From the NCBI GenBank assembly GCA_015680685.1, contig MNCI01004801.1:726237-790236 (forward strand): a stretch of 64,000 nt of DNA, written 5' to 3'. Positions within the stretch are counted from its first letter, which is position 1, and each line of letters begins with the position of its first letter. The stretch comes from Gnetum montanum (lineage: Eukaryota; Streptophyta; Gnetopsida; Gnetales; Gnetaceae). Both the position numbers and the translations under genes were made by a program. The notes below the pieces were generated by a model that saw only the letters and a list, made by a program, of their open reading frames with translations, did not search any database and was not told the DNA's origin. Positions 48,430 through 60,169 of this stretch are shown piece after piece.

Positions 48430-48840
48430 TTTAATGGAAATTCCCAAAGGTTCCTATTTCCAACTTGTCAGTCTTCAGGAGATACACGAAACAAAAGAAG
48501 ATATAAAGTAAGATCCTGATGACACGGAAATTTCCATCGGTGACTCCTCTCGCATAGTTTCAGGACCAATTTCATCTTTTAGGGAATCTAGAAAAAGTAT
48601 AACTTCAAGGAGCAGTGATAGCCGTGAATTCAAGGATGATGTAAAAAAAAAGAAAATGATGAAAATGGAAAGAAAGAACTAAATATCTTAACTTCAACCA
48701 CAAGGACTAGAAAGGAGGGAGATATTGAAGGGGGCAGATCAAATGTTGAACTAGATGTTTCTCTGACAAGCACGTCTGTTTTACAGTGGCAGGGGGGTAA
48801 ACTTGTACAGCACATCACGAAGCATTTAATATTGTTAACA
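48430..48840 (+). pseudogene. Fragment resembling the linker of a plant ABCB transporter
   Basis: One frame reads GSYFQLVSLQEIHETKEDI (from about 48450), a stop, then DPDDTEISIGDSSRIVSGP and a Ser/Arg-rich stretch (SSFRESRKSITSRSSDS). A frameshift in an A run near 48645 is followed by further charged codons to about 48840. In ABCB (P-glycoprotein-type) proteins the first nucleotide-binding domain ends with a YSQL-x-LQE motif, followed by a Ser-rich charged linker, so this is the likely match. CpGs are more common than in neighbours. No Walker motif is present, and the match rests on one short motif. Confidence 0.35.
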
Positions 48841-49256
48841 TTTTTTTTTTTTACCAATTATAAAGATCATACATGGTCCATAGATATATATTTAATTTTG
48901 TCAAGTTAGGGGTCAATAGATATATATTTACTATAATTACTATCTCTATTACTATGATTTAACTAAAATATGGTTTAAATAAAATATTTTAAGATTTCAA
49001 AAGAAAAAGAAAGTTATGGGATATTTGTTTAACATCCTATAAAAAGGGGGATTTATGGACATTTCCAACCATAGCTTTTATTTATATAATTGTAACTTTA
49101 TGTGGAAGTTGTAACTTCCTAGCCTTAATCCATGATGTTTGTAACCATTAAAAAGGCCACTTGTCAACTATAGCCTCTTTATCTCCACAATGGCCACTTG
49201 TCATTTGCATGGGACACTTGTCACCTACAACTTGTTTATCTCCATGAAGACACTTG

Positions 49257-49945
49257 NNNNNNNNNNNNNNNNNNNNNNNNNNNNNNNNNNNNNNNNNNNN
49301 NNNNNNNNNNNNNNNNNNNNNNNNNNNNNNNNNNNNNNNNNNNNNNNNNNNNNNNNNNNNNNNNNNNNNNNNNNNNNNNNNNNNNNNNNNNNNNNNNNNN
49401 NNNNNNNNNNNNNNNNNNNNNNNNNNNNNNNNNNNNNNNNNNNNNNNNNNNNNNNNNNNNNNNNNNNNNNNNNNNNNNNNNNNNNNNNNNNNNNNNNNNN
49501 NNNNNNNNNNNNNNNNNNNNNNNNNNNNNNNNNNNNNNNNNNNNNNNNNNNNNNNNNNNNNNNNNNNNNNNNNNNNNNNNNNNNNNNNNNNNNNNNNNNN
49601 NNNNNNNNNNNNNNNNNNNNNNNNNNNNNNNNNNNNNNNNNNNNNNNNNNNNNNNNNNNNNNNNNNNNNNNNNNNNNNNNNNNNNNNNNNNNNNNNNNNN
49701 NNNNNNNNNNNNNNNNNNNNNNNNNNNNNNNNNNNNNNNNNNNNNNNNNNNNNNNNNNNNNNNNNNNNNNNNNNNNNNNNNNNNNNNNNNNNNNNNNNNN
49801 NNNNNNNNNNNNNNNNNNNNNNNNNNNNNNNNNNNNNNNNNNNNNNNNNNNNNNNNNNNNNNNNNNNNNNNNNNNNNNNNNNNNNNNNNNNNNNNNNNNN
49901 NNNNNNNNNNNNNNNNNNNNNNNNNNNNNNNNNNNNNNNNNNNNN
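49257..49945. other. Assembly gap (689 N)
   Basis: Unknown bases. Its left flank (GGCCACTTGTC units) and right flank are both inside the insert in the 3' LTR. Confidence 0.98.
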
Positions 49946-50655
49946 CCGTGGTATTTCAATCAGAAATTGTCAAGTCTTTTAAAGGTTCTGTTTGAATGCA
50001 ATCGTTGACATCTATTATCTAGTCAAAATGGAGTCTCGTACGTGGTAGTTTACGCAACAATTTTTGGTAGCATAATAGGATTGTCTTGAAGAAATTGCTT
50101 GTTTGAGCCTTGGAAGTTTGATCAATTCGTAAATATTGAATTTGGGATAGCTTTATTGCAAAGTGTTTACTCATGTCATTTTACCTTGTTGAAATATTTG
50201 AGGTCTACACAAATCTTCTTTCTTTTCTTCTCTACTTATTTCCATTGAATCTTGCTCTATTTCTAGTTTTCTTGTGGAACTATCTCTCTCTCTGGGGAAA
50301 ATTAGGAGTAGATTGCAGAGTTGTGCTCAAATGTTTTTACAAAATTTTATTTGTTACAAGTAGGTATTATAAGGACCGCATAGACTAGGCAATTGAACAA
50401 AATAGGAAATTTTCAACAACTCACAATACTCGGCAAAGTTAGCTGAATCTCTTTCAAGTAAGTCATTTGTAGTTCACACACAACGCAATTGTTACATTTC
50501 TCACAACCGCATGCCGCAACAGCACACACACATACTCACATTAACTACTGAGTTTATTTGGAGGTATCTAGGCCTTGGTGTTTCCAGAGACCAGCAGGCA
50601 CCTAAATCCTGTTCGAGGACACTTGTTGGCGGTCGCATCCCAAACGGTCGCCAAC
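49946..50655 (+). repeat. Dispersed repeat, inverse copy at 60430-61150
   Basis: Long by-eye match to the reverse complement of 61150-60430, e.g. GAGTTTATTTGGAGGTATCT at 50549 against 60574-60555, and TTAGGAGTAGATT at 50303. Ends in a small hairpin, TTGGCG...CGCCAA (about 50628-50656). Identity of the element is unknown. Confidence 0.65.
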
Positions 50656-51300
50656 AGATTCATTAAGTGTAGATATCTTTATTTGGGCATTGTTATACTT
50701 GAGCACGATAATGTGTGTGGAAATAAAGATGAGCTTTCTGATAAACCTTACAACACTTTGGATAGATTAAATATTTCATTTATGCATTTAATGTTTTCAA
50801 TTATTTATTTATTAAATATTTTCTAGTAATTAAGCAAGATAAGCTAGATAGACTAAACACATAAGTATGACTACTTCAAGCATAAAACATATTCACTTGG
50901 TAATCCCAATAGCGTTATTGCTTGGTACACCCAATAGTATAGTACATGGTAACCTAGCAATGGATACGTGGGTTCAGGATGTGTGTGAAGAGTAGGATCA
51001 AATTCTTATGTTAGGACTAGTTAATTAGTTAAATTAAATTAGTTAATCTAATTACTTTTATCTCCCTTTAAACACCAAACCGTAAAATACAAAATGATAA
51101 AAATCATATGCCTCAATTACACTTACCATACCAATGAACATCAAAAGTGTAATTGGGAAGAAAAAAATGACCTTAAGGCAAGATTCACCTCCTAGAGAGC
51201 TAGTGCACTGGAAACTATAAAGTCTGTGTAATTCAACCAGATCGCATGTGAACACTTGTGATTCATATGGTTGGGAATAGGGGTACCTCGCTACTCATCA
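50656..51300 (+). repeat. 3' LTR of plus-strand Athila-like copy, second part
   Basis: Resumes with TCTTTATTTGGGCATTGTTA, matching 63560. It has AATAAA at 50722-50727 and ends GGGGTACCTCGCTACTCATCA at 51300, equal in form to the LTR end at 20676. The base after is the interrupted minus-strand gag. Confidence 0.75.
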
Positions 51301-52560
51301 GTCATTAATCACTCCCTTGAATATGGCTAAAAGGTGGGCCTCAATGATGGGTTTTAATATTTCATTTAGTAGTTTATTCCACCATTGAATGAACTTCTGT
51401 ATGGGTTCTCGATGCCCCTACTTAACCTTCATCACTTGGTCAAGCATGCTGTGAGGCTTCAAGTTATACTTGAAGCAATTGATAAACTAGGCTATCAAGT
51501 CACCTAGAGAGGATCCAGTCAAGGATATAGGAAAAATCCTCATGATGGTATGAGGTCGTGGTTGCAAGAGTAAGCACTTGGATCAAAAGGTAATAAGGTG
51601 AGCATTACGATTACCTTCTTTGTTATAGTTGCTAAATTTGGAAATCAGGACACCAAGAGGAAGTGTCAAGGATGGGACCATAGAATTAATGGAATCATCT
51701 TAGTAGAAGTTCATAATCTTCATAGCTTGTGAAGTAGTGGCTTTAAGCCTCTTCAACTCCTACGTCAGGTCTTAGATCATCTAGAAAGCTTGATCTAGGC
51801 CTTGTGGTGGCCTTGTTGGTTGTGGGGCTTGCACACATGATTGTGGCATCTATTGTAAGGCTTGCGGCATCTATTGTGAGGCATGTGGCATCTATTGTGA
51901 GGCTTGTGGCCTCACAATGGATTGTAAGATAGCAGGAAGTGGTTGCATTATGATTGTAGCTTGTTGGCCAAATAAGGAAAAGGATGTTTATGCTAGTACC
52001 TAAGGCATAGACAAGATAAAGAGGATGTGTGATCCTTGTGTTGGTTTATGCATTGATTTGGTCTAATGCATAGCTATAACTAGTGTGGAATTAGCTATAG
52101 TAGGGTAGAAGGGGGTGGAAGATGGCAACACCATGCCCATGAAGAAAACAAAAGCATTAGAGGATAGTGTTATGACCTCGGAGGATGTTTGTTGGAATAA
52201 TCCTCCTAGGATGTTTTTAGACATAGATTCTACCTCAAATCATCTTCCTTTTCTTATTGTTCCCCCAAGCTATGCTTGTCATCCTCATCCTCCATCATAA
52301 TCAATTGAGCTAGGATGTTGGATTAAATATCATTGAGCGGTATTTAATCATACAAGAAGGGTACATATTCCTTACTATCTTGATGTATGAGCTCAAACTC
52401 CCCTTTTACCTCTACTTCCACACATGGAATCAGGAGCCCAGCCTACATTTTGGCACAAATGTAATAGTAACAGTTTTATTTATAGCCTCATAGTTAGGAC
52501 TTTCTCCTTTGACCCTCAAAGATCACCTACACTCAATGATGGCTAGGTCTTTGGGGTCAT
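51301..52560 (-). pseudogene. Tat/Ogre-like gag on minus strand, interrupted by the LTR
   Basis: From about 52560 downward: a YYICAKM-type N-terminal stretch (near 52480), then SKFSNYNKEGNRNAHLITF and RIFPISLTG (51640-51530), FKYNLKPHSMLDQVMKVK (51480-51430), and LKPIIEAHLLAIFKGVIND ending at 51301. Each part matches the gag at 28185-29500. A degenerate tandem repeat of GAGGCTTGTGGCATCTATTGT type lies at 51840-51905. The frame is cut exactly at the end of the Athila-like LTR, and the missing continuation is not next to the element's other end. Confidence 0.75.
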
Positions 52561-52781
52561 AGACCCTCACGGCTTGTTGGCTAGGACCTTTGCCACTAAG
52601 GGTGAAGGGCAACTTGGTGGACTATTGGAAATACATGGCTATAGTATTTAAAATGGCTTAAAATAAGCTATAAATAATAAAGTAGAACTAAATTCCAGTG
52701 AATGAGATTCAAAAACATTTAAAAGGAAGCAAAAATAGCTAAAAATGGACCACTTACTATAATTAGTAAGTGGGGGAGTGT

Positions 52782-52811
<30 letters not shown>
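52782..52811 (+). repeat. G homopolymer of 30 bases
   Basis: An uninterrupted run, preceded by other G-rich sequence. It may be real, may form a G-quadruplex, or may have an incorrect length from the assembly. Confidence 0.8.
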
Positions 52812-52812
<1 letters not shown>

Positions 52813-54399
52813 GGGTTTAAGGGGGTTTTACTCCTTTACCAAAAATGGAAAGCTAAAAAAGTTGGTGTTAAGCCTTACCCATGCTGGCCTCTCAACTATC
52901 TCTACACTAGGTATGGCATGGGGGAAAAGAAGGGAGGTGAGATGATGGAAATCTCACACCTTCTAATCCAATGTTGATGAGGGAGATGGGGTGGTAGGGG
53001 GGAGGGGATGGGGGACATGGCGAGGGGAAGGGAAGGCTAAAAATCAAAGTGGAAAGTTGGTTGCAAACCTCACCAACATTGGCCCCCTAACTCTCTTGAC
53101 ACTAGGTATGGTAGGGGAAAATAAGGGGATGAGATGATGCAAATCCCACATCTTCTAATCCAATGTTGATGAGTGAAAGGCTAAATACCAAAATGAAAAG
53201 TTGGTGTTTTTCTACTAGCACTTGGTTTTAGAAGGCTATCAATTTTCTAAACTTGGAAAGATGGGGGGAAGTTGACTTCTAGAAGTTTAATGTTTTTTTG
53301 AAAGATTGCTCCACCAACTTTAGAAACTAAAAAAAATTGGTAGTAAAAAGAAAAGGAGGGGAAAAAGGTATCAACACTGGCTTGGGGTAGGAAAATTCAC
53401 AACAATTACTATGAAAATCCATCATCCAACCAGAGGGGGGAAAGGGTAGCATTATTTTTTTCAAAGTTTTGGTTGTAGAACATTGAAGAAAGGCTTTCAA
53501 TTTACAACATTATCTATGAAGAAGATAGATCTAGTCACAGAAATTAAGCAAAGGCTCTCCTTCTAATGCCAGGAAGACTATTGCAATTAGAAAAATTAAT
53601 CATTGAAAAACTCATTGATTTGATGCAATAGTCTTAACTCCAAATCCATAAGGCCTTCAAAAAATGGGATTCAACTCCAAAAAATCACCTAGTGACTTAC
53701 AGAATGCAAAATGAAAGATGCAAATAATGATAAATATAGATTTAAAAATTAAAATCAAGATATTCTGCACAAAAACCAAAAATTTAAAACGTTATTTCAA
53801 TAGATAAAGAATAAGTTTAGGGATGTGTACAAGTGTTGCCCTTGAGAGAGTAGAATGGGTTCAGTCAAGTAGGAATTCATTGCTTATTAAAGTCATTATA
53901 ATATACTTCACAATTTAGATGCTTAGCCACTCTTGATGTTTTTGAACCTCCTCTACTCTAACCTTAGATCAAAAATTTGGGTTACTATTAGGGGTGAGAA
54001 AAGTAAGAAATTTGGCTACTAGATTACTCCACGATGGGGGTTGGAAGCCCTAGAAATGTAGTGTTAACACCAAAAGTTCACAAGTCTTAGGATGGTAAAG
54101 TTACAGTGCTTTCATGCTAGGGCTCAAGAGAATGCAAGCATGGGAGATTGGAAGAGCTCTTGAGTGCTTGAGAAGGTTCAAGTGGAAAATTGCCAAAAGT
54201 CTCGAATTTCCAAAAAGTTTGAACATGTAAAAATGGTGTTTGAGGTTGGTTTTTATATATTTTTTGGCCATGAATGGGGTTGAAAAATGGTTGTAATTTT
54301 ACTTCAAATTTCTATCTTGTACAAGTGCGATGGGTGGGGGGTTACCATATATAGTAAGTGCCTTTTCACCATGGCCACTCCATTTACTATAAATAGTAA

Positions 54400-54670
54400 T
54401 AGGGGCACACCTTCTATGCTAGAGATGAATCTTCCATGTTGAGCCTTCTACCGTCCTTGTTAGTGTGGTTAGTCAATGTTGGAATGCATGGAGTGATGAA
54501 ATTTTACTTTTGTGGCTTCCACGCTAGGGCTGGGGCCTCCATGTTGGAAGAAAACTTCCACACTAAGGGGGGAAAGGGTTCCAAGCTATGCATGTAGTCT
54601 CCACACTGGGGGGAATTTCCAAGCTGAAGGGAAACCCCACCCCTCCATGCTAGGGGTAGGTGAGATCTAC
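54400..54670 (-). repeat. U3 minisatellite with TTCCACGCTAGGG units
   Basis: Units such as CTTCCACGCTAGGGCTGGGG, CTCCATGTTGGAAG and CTCCACACTGGGGGGAA recur at about 30-40 bases. The (C)ACGCT core recalls the arrays at 7430-8410 and 14640-15060. Confidence 0.55.
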
Positions 54671-54930
54671 CCCTTGCAAATTTTTTCAACATAGAAAAAT
54701 GTATACCCCCATAAAACCCATCAAGTTGCCATTTTTAGCATTCCAAAAGGCATTTTTGACCACCCCACCCCCAAGCCCAAATATGGATACTAGGTGACTT
54801 TTTTTCACTTGGGGAATAAGGCTTTGACCACTTATGAGGTATTTTTTAGCTCCAAAAGTATGGAATATGTGATATTGTCCCTTATGGATTACAATCTTCA
54901 CATTTACAATGAAGTTTTACCTTAGGTTTC

Positions 54931-56391
54931 ATTGGGTGAAAGCTACATGATGAAAGTTGGCTATAACATGCAAGTTTTTGTGGTGTTTTAGGCTCCTTAG
55001 TTCTTCATTTTTTTATTTTTCATAGTTTTTTTTACACCATTTTTAGTACATTTTCTCTTTCTTAAATGTTTTACATTTTCTTCTATATTTTACGTTATTT
55101 GGCTTGAAATTTTCTTATGGTTTCCTTTATTTCTACCAAGACTTTGTGCAACTATAGTTGTCAATTAATCATGGTTTGTACTATAATGTTATTTTATTGC
55201 TAATGTTTGGATTCTATCTTTGAATTTTGATGTTGATAAATAAGGCATGATTTATTTTTGTGATAACAAGTAGTGAGTCCATGTCATCAACCCATGCACA
55301 AAAATCTATGGTTTTTCCTTGTTTTGGAAGTATGAGGTCCCTTATTAAGTGAAACTTTTAATGAATTTGTGACCTTGGTATTTTCCAAAATTGGTAAGGA
55401 ATAAATGTATAGACAAGGATGTGACTTCAAGGGGATTTGAAATTCTTTGTACTTGCCTACACTCTTATGTGCATTAATGTTTCCATGGATTTCTCATTGT
55501 TTCACTATTGACCAATAAAAGGAAGCAAAGTATTTGCATGATGTGGTTCCCATTCCAAAAAATAAAAAACAAAATAAAAACAATAATAGGAATTCAAAGA
55601 ACATCCATTGGACAAAATAACAGCTACAAACATTGGTTATGATACTAGAAAAACATGTTACCCATATCTGAAGGTCTCCTCTAACTAAGGCCCATCTCAC
55701 TTTGTACTTCACTTTTCTTCTCTTTTAGGAATGCTGATTAATCTATGGGGATATTCTTATGCCTTTAGGAGATGGATGAGTGTAAGCATGTCAATGCAAA
55801 GTCTTTGAAAGTGGTTGATTTTAAGTTGGACTAAGGATGGATGTTATTAGTTCATATTAACCACATATCCACAAGATGCTTAAGGTGACCATGATACAAG
55901 ACTCCATTCCATTCTCTCCTCATCCATTTATGATTTTCATAACTCACCTCACTATTATTTTTTCATGTCTATTTCAATGTCTTGGTTTGATATGGTCAAT
56001 GTTTTTTAATATTTTCTTTCATGATTTGGTCCTTAACTAACCATAATCATTAATCATCCATGGGCCCACAAAATCCTTTTTTTGAAGCCATGTAAGGGCA
56101 TTAAAGGGCATGTGCCTACTATAGAGAGGATCCACTTGCATACTCCTTGGTTAGGCTAGTTAAGTTCCATATCCCTTAGACATTTTTTGCTTCCAAATTT
56201 GCTACATTCCATGTCGATTACATCTAGTTGTGCACACCTTCATGAATTTTCTCCAAGAAAAATCTCCTTTGTGTGAATTATCTAGCCCTCTTCAAGCATT
56301 TCATCATGTTTTTGGCTCTTATAGATCCCTAAGAATTTTAATTTTATGTATAAACTCTCTATTTTCCCCTAATTTTTAATGATGAAAAATT
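54931..56391 (+). other. Post-integrase spacer of another Athila-like copy
   Basis: Matches 43376-45060 in order, with no integrase upstream. This copy therefore starts within the spacer, next to the minus-strand LTR-like region. Confidence 0.6.
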
Positions 56392-56435
56392 CATCAATGG
56401 GATCCCATCGATGCAACACAAAAAATCTATAAATA
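56392..56435 (+). promoter_or_regulatory. Internal accessory-ORF promoter, palindrome and TATA
   Basis: A 22-base palindrome (56392-56413, arms CATCAA and TCGATG, core TGGGATCCCA, one mismatched pair) lies 14 bases before TATAAATA (56428-56435). The outer arms equal those of the palindrome at 45072-45093, but the core differs. Confidence 0.7.
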
Positions 56436-56848
56436 GTGCGATACTTAGCAATTTTTTTGTCATTTTCTCTCAAATGGGAAAACAGTTTTTGCAATTTTTA
56501 GAGCCCATAACTTTTACACTGCTTGTTCGATTAACCTCATTATTTATCCCTATAGCTACTAGAGGTGAGCTCTATGTCGTAGGGGCCATAAACCTTAGGT
56601 TTTTGATGAAAATTTTTTCAATTTTTTTCTAACTTCCATAAGCTTTAACTAATAAAATAATATTAAAATTGCTAATTCATGAGAGTTAAACCTTTCCAAT
56701 GAACTCTGGTAGCCATCTAAATGAAATAATAAAAAAATAATATTAAAATAATAAAACCTATCATGATTACAACTTAGCTAAGTGTAACTAATACAAAGAG
56801 ATAAGGTACCCAAGTGTTCCAAAGTTACACATCATGTTGTGATTACAG
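56436..56848 (+). other. 5'-UTR with intron of accessory ORF (third copy)
   Basis: The leader GATACTTAGCAATTTTTTTG matches 45170. Donor AGAG|GTGAGC at 56565, acceptor GATTACAG ending 56848; intron 284 bases. Confidence 0.6.
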
Positions 56849-58112
56849 ATGGCACCAAGACCTAAGTGTTTGCAGGAAGGAGGACCATCCCAACTGAGGG
56901 ATAAGTGGCCTAGAATTAGAAGGGGCTAATAACTAAAGTATCCCCAAGAATAAGAAACTGAAATGCATGGAATAGGACCTCTTCGAGAGGGTCCTAAAGT
57001 GGAATTTGTCCATCAAATTCCCCAAGCTAAAACATAGTAATCCCACTAGGACCAAGGCCAAGCCTTGAGGTCACATTGATGTATGCCTACCTTAGGCAAA
57101 TCCACTCTAAGAAAATTCAACATTTGATTCTCCAAGAGCTAAACTTCGGAACCTTCTTGGACTTTGCCCTAAAAGACATCAAGACATAACTTCAAAGCTC
57201 TCCCATGTGGCCCATCATCACTTCCACTAGGGAGTGGTACACAAGAGAAACATATCTCTTCTAGAACAATAGATAGGGTGATGCCATTGTGAAAATCAAG
57301 GACATTAGTGTGTCCTACTTAGTGGAGGCCATCTCTCAAGCCCTTGAAATTGTAGTAACCTTAGCAAAAATCTCAACACAAGCAAACCCAAAGGTAAAGA
57401 AGGAGTGGGTGTAGTGGTGTTATGGAGTTGGCTATAGGGAATATGATGCACTTACAACAATAGAGTGATCATACTTCAAGATTGTGGCCTACCACTTAAT
57501 TCAACAATGAGACCAAGTAAGATGGCATTTCTAAGTGAGAAATTTCCTATCAATCTCCCAAAGTTAATCGATCTAGAGATAGAGAAGTTCTTTAAGAAAA
57601 ATAAGCATGGGAGGAAGGCACTTCCCTTTCCATGCCTAGTCTAAAAATTATGTAGAAGGGGAGAAATAGTGCTTTTGCCACCTCCTGAGAGGACACACTT
57701 AGTGCTTTTCCATGCCTAGTCTAAAAATTTGACACACTTAGACATGCTTTTGCCACCTCCTGAGGGGACATGATGAAAGATAAAGTGCTTTCCAAGATGC
57801 AAGAAAAGGAGCAACCACCACCACCACCCACTCATGAAACAGTGTCAGAGCCTCATGTTGTCATGGACAACATGCAAAAACTCCATGAGTAACTCTTATA
57901 GTATCATTAGGTAGGACTGAGTGGGAATCCAGCCATCTACCAACCAACCTTGAGCCATCTAAACAAGGTCACTTATACCATTAACTACTTGGAAGACATG
58001 GCACCAACGTTTTCTACCCAATGAATGTAGGTGCCCATGCACTTGAATCCTAGTACTAGGAGGTAATGGTGTCTAGGGCCATGGAGATGAGTCCCAAATG
58101 CATTTGAGAACA
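56849..58112 (+). pseudogene. Athila-like accessory ORF, third copy, badly broken
   Basis: Begins MAPRPKCLQEGG and matches the copy at 45617: EWYTRETYLF, IVKIKDISVSYLVEAISQAL (57290-57345), WVxWCYGVGYREY (near 57407) and YFKIVAYHL (57475). Frame is lost after about 57500. A local duplication of CTTTTGCCACCTCCTGAG(A/G)GGACA lies at 57670-57780. The coiled-coil half is missing from this strand. Confidence 0.65.
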
Positions 58113-58440
58113 TGATGAGTAATAGTTTTATTTACATTGGATTATGTTTAGAAGCACCTTAGATTATGGATAAACTTGCAAATTGTGATTTGTGAGATAT
58201 TTGGGAGGTTTTTATTACAATTTTGACAATTAAACATTTTCAAAATGTTTTGCAAGAAAGAAAAGAGGTGTAAGTAGGGTATAAAATGTATTTTGAAACA
58301 TTATCATAGAGAATATAACTGACTTATATACATATCTAACTCTACTATGAATGTCACATTGTGGTTCAAGTGGTGTTTAAAAAATTATCATGCATTGTAT
58401 GATTGACACATTTGATGAAACAAGCTTGATGTAGTCTTAT
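58113..58440 (+). repeat. LTR-start-like segment
   Basis: TGATGAGTAATAG at 58113 matches TGATGAGTCATAG at 48088, in the same position after an accessory ORF. No array, TATA or LTR end follows, so only a short piece remains. Confidence 0.4.
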
Positions 58441-59710
58441 GTTCCAAGAAGTGGTGGCTCCTCCATTGACTTCTTTCCTTTATCATTGGGCTTTTGAAAT
58501 TGGTACCTATTCAGGAGTACTCAATTCTTTTCCTCTTCAGATCTTGGATCATTTACTTTCTAGGAAAATTCATTAATGTTTGCTAAAGTAGGTACTTCCC
58601 ATGGCCACAACAACTATAAGAACATTTTTTTGACATTTACATACCAAGACGCAAAATTCCTTCTCTCTTTTACAAATTCTTTAACTATCTTTCTAAATTC
58701 ATGATAGTTAGCCATTCTCTTAGCCAAGTTTTCTGTTACATCTTTTTGATCCTAGTAGGTAGCATTGACCACTTGGAGTTTGTAGTTTGTAATGTGAAGT
58801 TTTTGTTGTAAATCCTTCCTATTTGCAAACTCCTTCTTGTACAGTGCATACATTATAGAAACTTGCTACTCCATTTTTTCTACACTTACCTATTGTTAAC
58901 ATAGCTAGACTAGCATATTAAAGGTTTGCTAATCCTATGTACTTTTTTAAATCCCCTATCTATAGGTCTTTATTCTTATTTTTAGCTTAGTGCATGTGGG
59001 AAAGACTATTCAAGATAGGCTACCAATCATGTGTTTGTGTCATAATAGAGCTGATCTTAGCCTTAGCTATCTTGATTTATTTTTCATTGATTTGCTTGTA
59101 CATGTCCACTTAGTCCATGAAGTGCTCTTTTATTCATTCATGTTTCTTGGTCTCATTCTACCACATGCTGGTTTTAATAGTTGACTTTTGTTGTATGATG
59201 CATACTTTTTCCATTGATAGGATCATGTTCTCTCTCACTAGTTTACTTATGTCAAGGTTGATTTTGGCAAACTACTTTCTTGGCTTATGAATGCTTTCTT
59301 CTAGTACATTTTTCTACTTCTCAATATTAGTCAACCTCATATTTTCAGTAGAAACTCTTTTGTTTTCTTCTTCTAATGTAGTTAAGGCTTTAGCACAGGT
59401 GTAGGTTTGTGCTTCTAGTCGTGAGGCATTCCATGTTGCCTTTTCTTTTTCCATCTCCATTTGGGCATATTTGGTCATCATTTGATCCATTATTCAATTC
59501 TAAATTTATCTAGCTAGTCTAGCATAATATATCATGTAAGGTGTTGCCTTTCTGCTATTAATGTAGCTAATTCTAGTTGTAACCTCTACACTTCATTTTC
59601 TGCATGTTCTTCCTTGGTTTCTAGGATGACCAATTTGCCCTTGATGGTAATTAATTTTGACTACACTATAGCAATATCACTTGGGATATCAAAGAGATTC
59701 TGCTTCACTT
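58440..59710 (-). pseudogene. Accessory ORF, coiled-coil half, inverted
   Basis: The minus strand from about 59710 encodes a charged helical region (EEENKRVSTENMRLTN near 59350) and then IGLANL and YASLAMLTIG (58920-58880), which match KYRELANLCYANLAMLTSG at 47280-47340. It ends with ENLAKRMANYHEF (58730-58690), matching LAKRMNDY at 47500. Order of motifs is the same. It is oriented opposite to the neighbouring N-terminal half at 56849. Confidence 0.65.
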
Positions 59711-59839
59711 GCCTAGTCTATAGTAGTTGGAATTGTATCTATTGTTAGCTAGTTCCCATTCATAACCTTGAAAAAAGCAATATATTACATTTTAGTATTT
59801 TTATTCATTTGACAATATCCCTAGGACAATTTGGCCCCT

Positions 59840-60169
59840 ATAGCTTTTATTTCTATGGTGATTGTAACTTCCCATAGAAGTTATAACTTCTCATGGTAGT
59901 TATAACTGAATCTCCATGATATTTCTAACTCATTTTAATTTCCATGATGTTGTAATTACCAAGAAGACACTTGCCAACTATGGCTTCAATTTCTCTAATA
60001 ACTTCCTATAGAAGCTATAACTTCTTATGGTGGTTATGAGTAAATTCCCTAAATATTTATAACTCACCTTAAACTCTTATGATGATTGTAACTATCCTAA
60101 AGTCATTATAAAAATAGCTTCTAGGGTATAATGCATAGGGAAATTAAGGGGAATGGGTGGAAGAAAATT
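59840..60169 (+). repeat. Repeat with TATAACTTC(C/T) and GACACTTG units
   Basis: Related in direct orientation to 49060-49256: both have CATAGCTTTTATTT or CTATAGCTTTTATTT, GTAACTT..., and (C/G)ACACTTG(T/C)C. Units of about 60 bases repeat twice here. No gene. Confidence 0.55.

Larger units (their letters stand above)
48361..50655. mobile_element. Insert of about 2.3 kb inside the Athila-like 3' LTR
   Basis: Bounded by the loss and return of LTR homology. It contains an ABCB-like fragment, sequence related to 59840-60170 (49060-49256), the assembly gap, and 49946-50655 related in inverse orientation to 60430-61150. Exact ends and target duplication could not be fixed, and the class of element is not known. 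Confidence 0.5.
52605..54930 (-). repeat. LTR-like region upstream of the minus-strand gag
   Basis: A minus-strand TATA (ATATATAAAA, 54251-54260) follows a U3-type array (54400-54670). A direct tandem duplication lies at 52857-53053 and 53054-53199 (shared GTTGGT..., TCTCACACCTTCTAATCCAA-like and CCAATGTTGATGAG). The order, array then TATA then R/U5 then gag, fits a 5' LTR on the minus strand. Termini were not found. Confidence 0.5.

Noticed and set aside
49190-50008. Long open frames on both strands across the N run
   Set aside because: They consist almost wholly of unknown bases in the assembly gap and say nothing about coding.
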